Of a stretch of DNA of 47,636 bases, positions 45,333 through 47,636 are shown in pieces. Source of the stretch: Candidatus Aminicenantota bacterium (lineage in GTDB: Bacteria; Acidobacteriota; Aminicenantia; UBA2199); assembly GCA_018262835.1 (NCBI GenBank), contig JADFDP010000011.1, positions 1 through 47,636 of the forward strand. The letters are read 5' to 3'. The first letter of the stretch is position 1. The number at the start of each line of letters is the position of its first letter. A program made the translations under genes and the position numbers. Below the pieces are notes generated by a model. That model was not told the DNA's origin. It saw nothing but the letters and a program-made list of their open reading frames with translations, and searched no databases.

Positions 45333-45373
45333 CTTTTTCCTTTATCCTTTAAACTTTATACTTGATCTTTGAG
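45333..45373 (-). repeat. Heptanucleotide tandem repeat (CTTTANN on plus)
   Basis: CTTTTTC CTTTATC CTTTAAA CTTTATA CTTGATC TTTGAG; runs across the stop of the flavodoxin-like gene. Confidence 0.8.
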
Positions 45374-45868
45374 CTTGGCGGCGATCGCCCCGGCCCAGAC
45401 GGTGATGGCGTTCCAGTCGCGGAAGTCCCCGACCGGCGCCTTGACGTTCTTGATCATCCAGCGGCCGACGGCGCTCAGCTTCTCGGCAAATACCGCCCCC
45501 CGGAAGATGACGATCTCCACGGGCTTGACGCGGTCGGCGATATGCTGCAGCGCCTTGGGGAAGCGCCAGCCCTTGACCAGCTCGATGGGATCGCCCCGGC
45601 CCGTGGGCCCGCTGGAAAACAGCCACAGCGGCCGCTCGGCCAGCGCCTTCTCGTTGGTTCTCAAGAACCTGGCCGCCGCCTTGCGCCAGCCGCCGATATA
45701 GACCGCGCTGCCCAGCACCACCGCTTGGTAGAGGCCCACGTCGGCGACGCGGTCCGCCGGCAACACGTCGACGGCGAAGCCCGCATCCGTCAGCACCTGG
45801 CCGATCTTTTGGGCTATCTCCTCCGTTGCGCCGTATTTGCTGGCATAAGCCACCAGGATTTTGGCGTT
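45356..45868 (-). CDS. Flavodoxin-domain protein (HemG-like family)
   Basis: MNAKILVAYASKYGATEEIAQKIGQVLTDAGFAVDVLPA...YQAVVLGSAVYIGGWRKAAARFL. Start moved from 45898 to 45868 (Shine-Dalgarno AGGAGGG). Confidence 0.88.
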   Translation of the reverse strand, partial: NAKILVAYASKYGATEEIAQKIGQVLTDAGFAVDVLPADRVADVGLYQAVVLGSAVYIGGWRKAAARFLRTNEKALAERPLWLFSSGPTGRGDPIELVKGWRFPKALQHIADRVKPVEIVIFRGAVFAEKLSAVGRWMIKNVKAPVGDFRDWNAITVWAGAIAAKLKDQV

Positions 45869-46020
45869 CATTTCACCCTCCTTTCTTCTTGAAACCAATG
45901 GATTGTTCCATCCCTGATTTTATCATAGTAGCCGTTTTTTTATTCGCTGCCATGCAAACGGAACTTGATTTTTTTCAAATAAAAATATATTTTGCTGGCA
46001 GGCGATTCAGAAGTGAGCCC

Positions 46021-46473
46021 ATGCCAGGAAATATTTTAAAAAACTTTTTGCTGGGATCGATCATTCTATCGGTCGCGATCCTGCCGCAGCTTTCCTGCAA
46101 AAAAAACAGCCTTGAATTGTCCGACCTGGTCGGCACCTGGGAATTTCAGAATGCGATCAGCCAGGAAAATTTAAAGGAAACGTTCGACGGGCAAATGACC
46201 TTCACGCTAAACTCCGACCTCACCATCACCATCCCCGGCTTGAATTACCTGAACGCCCACGGATTCGCCTTCGGCGCGGAAACATTCAGGATGGTCGTCC
46301 ATTACGGATTTCCCATGACGCATATCATCTGCCATGTTCTATGGGAAGGGGAAATGACGGGCGACGGGCTGTTGTCCGGGAAAATGTATTTTTCCAATCC
46401 TTCGCCGGGCAACGATATCATGGAATACGAAAAAGAGTCCGAGATCGGCGGCTTCAGCGCCCGGCGCCTTTGA
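46021..46473 (+). CDS. Small exported protein, possible lipoprotein
   Basis: MPGNILKNFLLGSIILSVAILPQLSCKKNSLELSDLVGTWEFQ...; weak lipobox before C. Confidence 0.55.
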   Translation: MPGNILKNFLLGSIILSVAILPQLSCKKNSLELSDLVGTWEFQNAISQENLKETFDGQMTFTLNSDLTITIPGLNYLNAHGFAFGAETFRMVVHYGFPMTHIICHVLWEGEMTGDGLLSGKMYFSNPSPGNDIMEYEKESEIGGFSARRL

Positions 46474-46515
46474 AAAACCGGCCATGATTTCTGACCCTCG
46501 AACTTTATCAGCCGA

Positions 46516-46980
46516 TCACGTCCCTTTCCGCAACTCCTCAAGCACTTTCCTTGCCTCCGGAACCTGGGCCAGGAATTCGTCCAGCTTCTTGCAGGAGTAT
46601 TCGGGGCAGGCGGCGCAGTTGGCCACTTTCTTTTCACCGGCGCACTTGCGGATCTCGCAAACGGCGCAGTAGCTGAACAGGCGCGGCGAGTTGCTGGTGC
46701 AGCCGTCGCAGTTGATGTCGGCCGCCTTGATGTCGGCCTTGAACATCTCCGACCATTTTTTTGCCGTCTCGGCGCGCAGGGCGTCGTCATTCTTCTGCGT
46801 GGCGATATAAGCCGGGCATTCGCTGCAGGTGATCCCGCAAGCGGCAATGATCTTCCTTTCTTTTTCCTTGCCCTCTTCTTTTTTCACTTCGTCCCCCTTC
46901 TTCCCGAACAGCAGCGGCGCGCCCAGCCCGGCCAAGACCATGGCCAGGCAGCTCTGGCAGAATTGTTTCCTGGTTGACAT
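46516..46980 (-). CDS. Cysteine-rich DUF3795 family protein
   Basis: IIAACGITCSECPAYIATQKND...INCDGCTSNSPRLFSYCAVCEIRKCAGEKKVANCAACPEYSCKKLDEF; start MSTRKQFC at 46980. Confidence 0.82.
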   Translation of the reverse strand: MSTRKQFCQSCLAMVLAGLGAPLLFGKKGDEVKKEEGKEKERKIIAACGITCSECPAYIATQKNDDALRAETAKKWSEMFKADIKAADINCDGCTSNSPRLFSYCAVCEIRKCAGEKKVANCAACPEYSCKKLDEFLAQVPEARKVLEELRKGT

Positions 46981-47136
46981 GTTTTTCTCCTCTAAAAAAC
47001 AATTATAGCAAAGCGGACGGGGCAAAGGAAGCGGAAAAGCGGTTCTCATTTTTGGCGAATGGCCAAACCGTTCCCGTCCCGATTGCGTATAAAAAAACGA
47101 TATAAACGGGCAAAGAATAAAAAAAGGAGTAATGAT

Positions 47137-47636
47137 ATGAAAAAACAACTTTTATTGAGCGCCTTTGTTTTGCTGTTCTCCATCTTTGTTGCGGGAGGGA
47201 CGGCTTCCGCGGCGGACGCGTCTCCCGATTATGAAGCGGTGAAAAAAAGCATCGAGCAGTCGATCGGCTGGGCCATCGAGAAGGACTTCGACGCCATGTT
47301 CCGCCTGTGGGCCGACAACATGTTCCATTTCTGGCTGTTCTCCGACAGCACGGTGGTGGGCCTGGAAAACTTCAAGAAGTATGCCGAACAGTGGAAGGAT
47401 CCCGATTTTCGGGGCACCCGCTGCGAATTCAGGGACTTGCGCATCGTGTTTTCGCGCTCCGCCGACGTGGCCTGGTATTCCTGCTACCTGGATGACTGCG
47501 GCGCCTACAAAGGCAAGGAATACTGCCTGAAAGACGTCTTCCAGACCGGGGTCCTGGAAAAAAGGGACGGCCGCTGGGTCCACGTCCTGATGCACGGGTC
47601 GTATCCGGTCGACAAGATACCCGAGAACTACGTAAG
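47137..47636 (+). CDS. Secreted NTF2/SnoaL-like protein, C-terminus cut by window edge
   Basis: Hand translation MKKQLLLSAFVLLFSIFVAGGTASAADASPDYEAVKKSIEQSIGWAIEKDFDAMFRLWADNMFHFWLFSDSTVVGLENFKKYAEQW...GVLEKRDGRWVHVLMHGS; GGAGT Shine-Dalgarno. Not in the ORF track because it runs off the edge. Confidence 0.85.
   Translation, partial: MKKQLLLSAFVLLFSIFVAGGTASAADASPDYEAVKKSIEQSIGWAIEKDFDAMFRLWADNMFHFWLFSDSTVVGLENFKKYAEQWKDPDFRGTRCEFRDLRIVFSRSADVAWYSCYLDDCGAYKGKEYCLKDVFQTGVLEKRDGRWVHVLMHGSYPVDKIPENYV

Noticed and set aside
45356-45868. Assigning the symbol hemG to the flavodoxin-like gene
   Set aside because: Family resemblance only; flavodoxin-domain proteins have diverse functions and there is no heme-pathway context here.

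Overview
Bacterial chromosomal window, probably from an uncultured lineage. Genes are densely packed and many junctions are ATGA start/stop overlaps. I found no CRISPR array, transposase, rRNA or phage module. I call about 35 protein-coding genes and two tRNAs, plus promoters and repeat elements read by eye. The six-frame track misses two edge-truncated genes: a radical-SAM enzyme (1..541, -) and an NTF2/SnoaL-like secreted protein (47137..end, +).

Most interesting points:
(1) A C25 (gingipain-like) peptidase / PqqD-like / radical-SAM operon. It is divergent from a WYL regulator, and its near-consensus promoter is spanned by a perfect 9-bp inverted repeat.
(2) An operon coding for a GAF-SpoIIE phosphatase, a VIT/VWA protein, a 2244-aa TPR protein, an unknown exported protein and a small penicillin-binding-type transpeptidase. 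It is preceded by an Asn-rich 19-codon upstream ORF.
(3) A tRNA-Arg(ACG) - tadA - tRNA-Ser(CGA) cluster in which the tadA reading frame ends inside the tRNA-Ser gene.
(4) Intergenic arrays of degenerate 7-bp and 11-bp tandem repeats, arranged as inverted pairs at four loci.

All assignments come from reading motifs by eye; no database search or folding was run.
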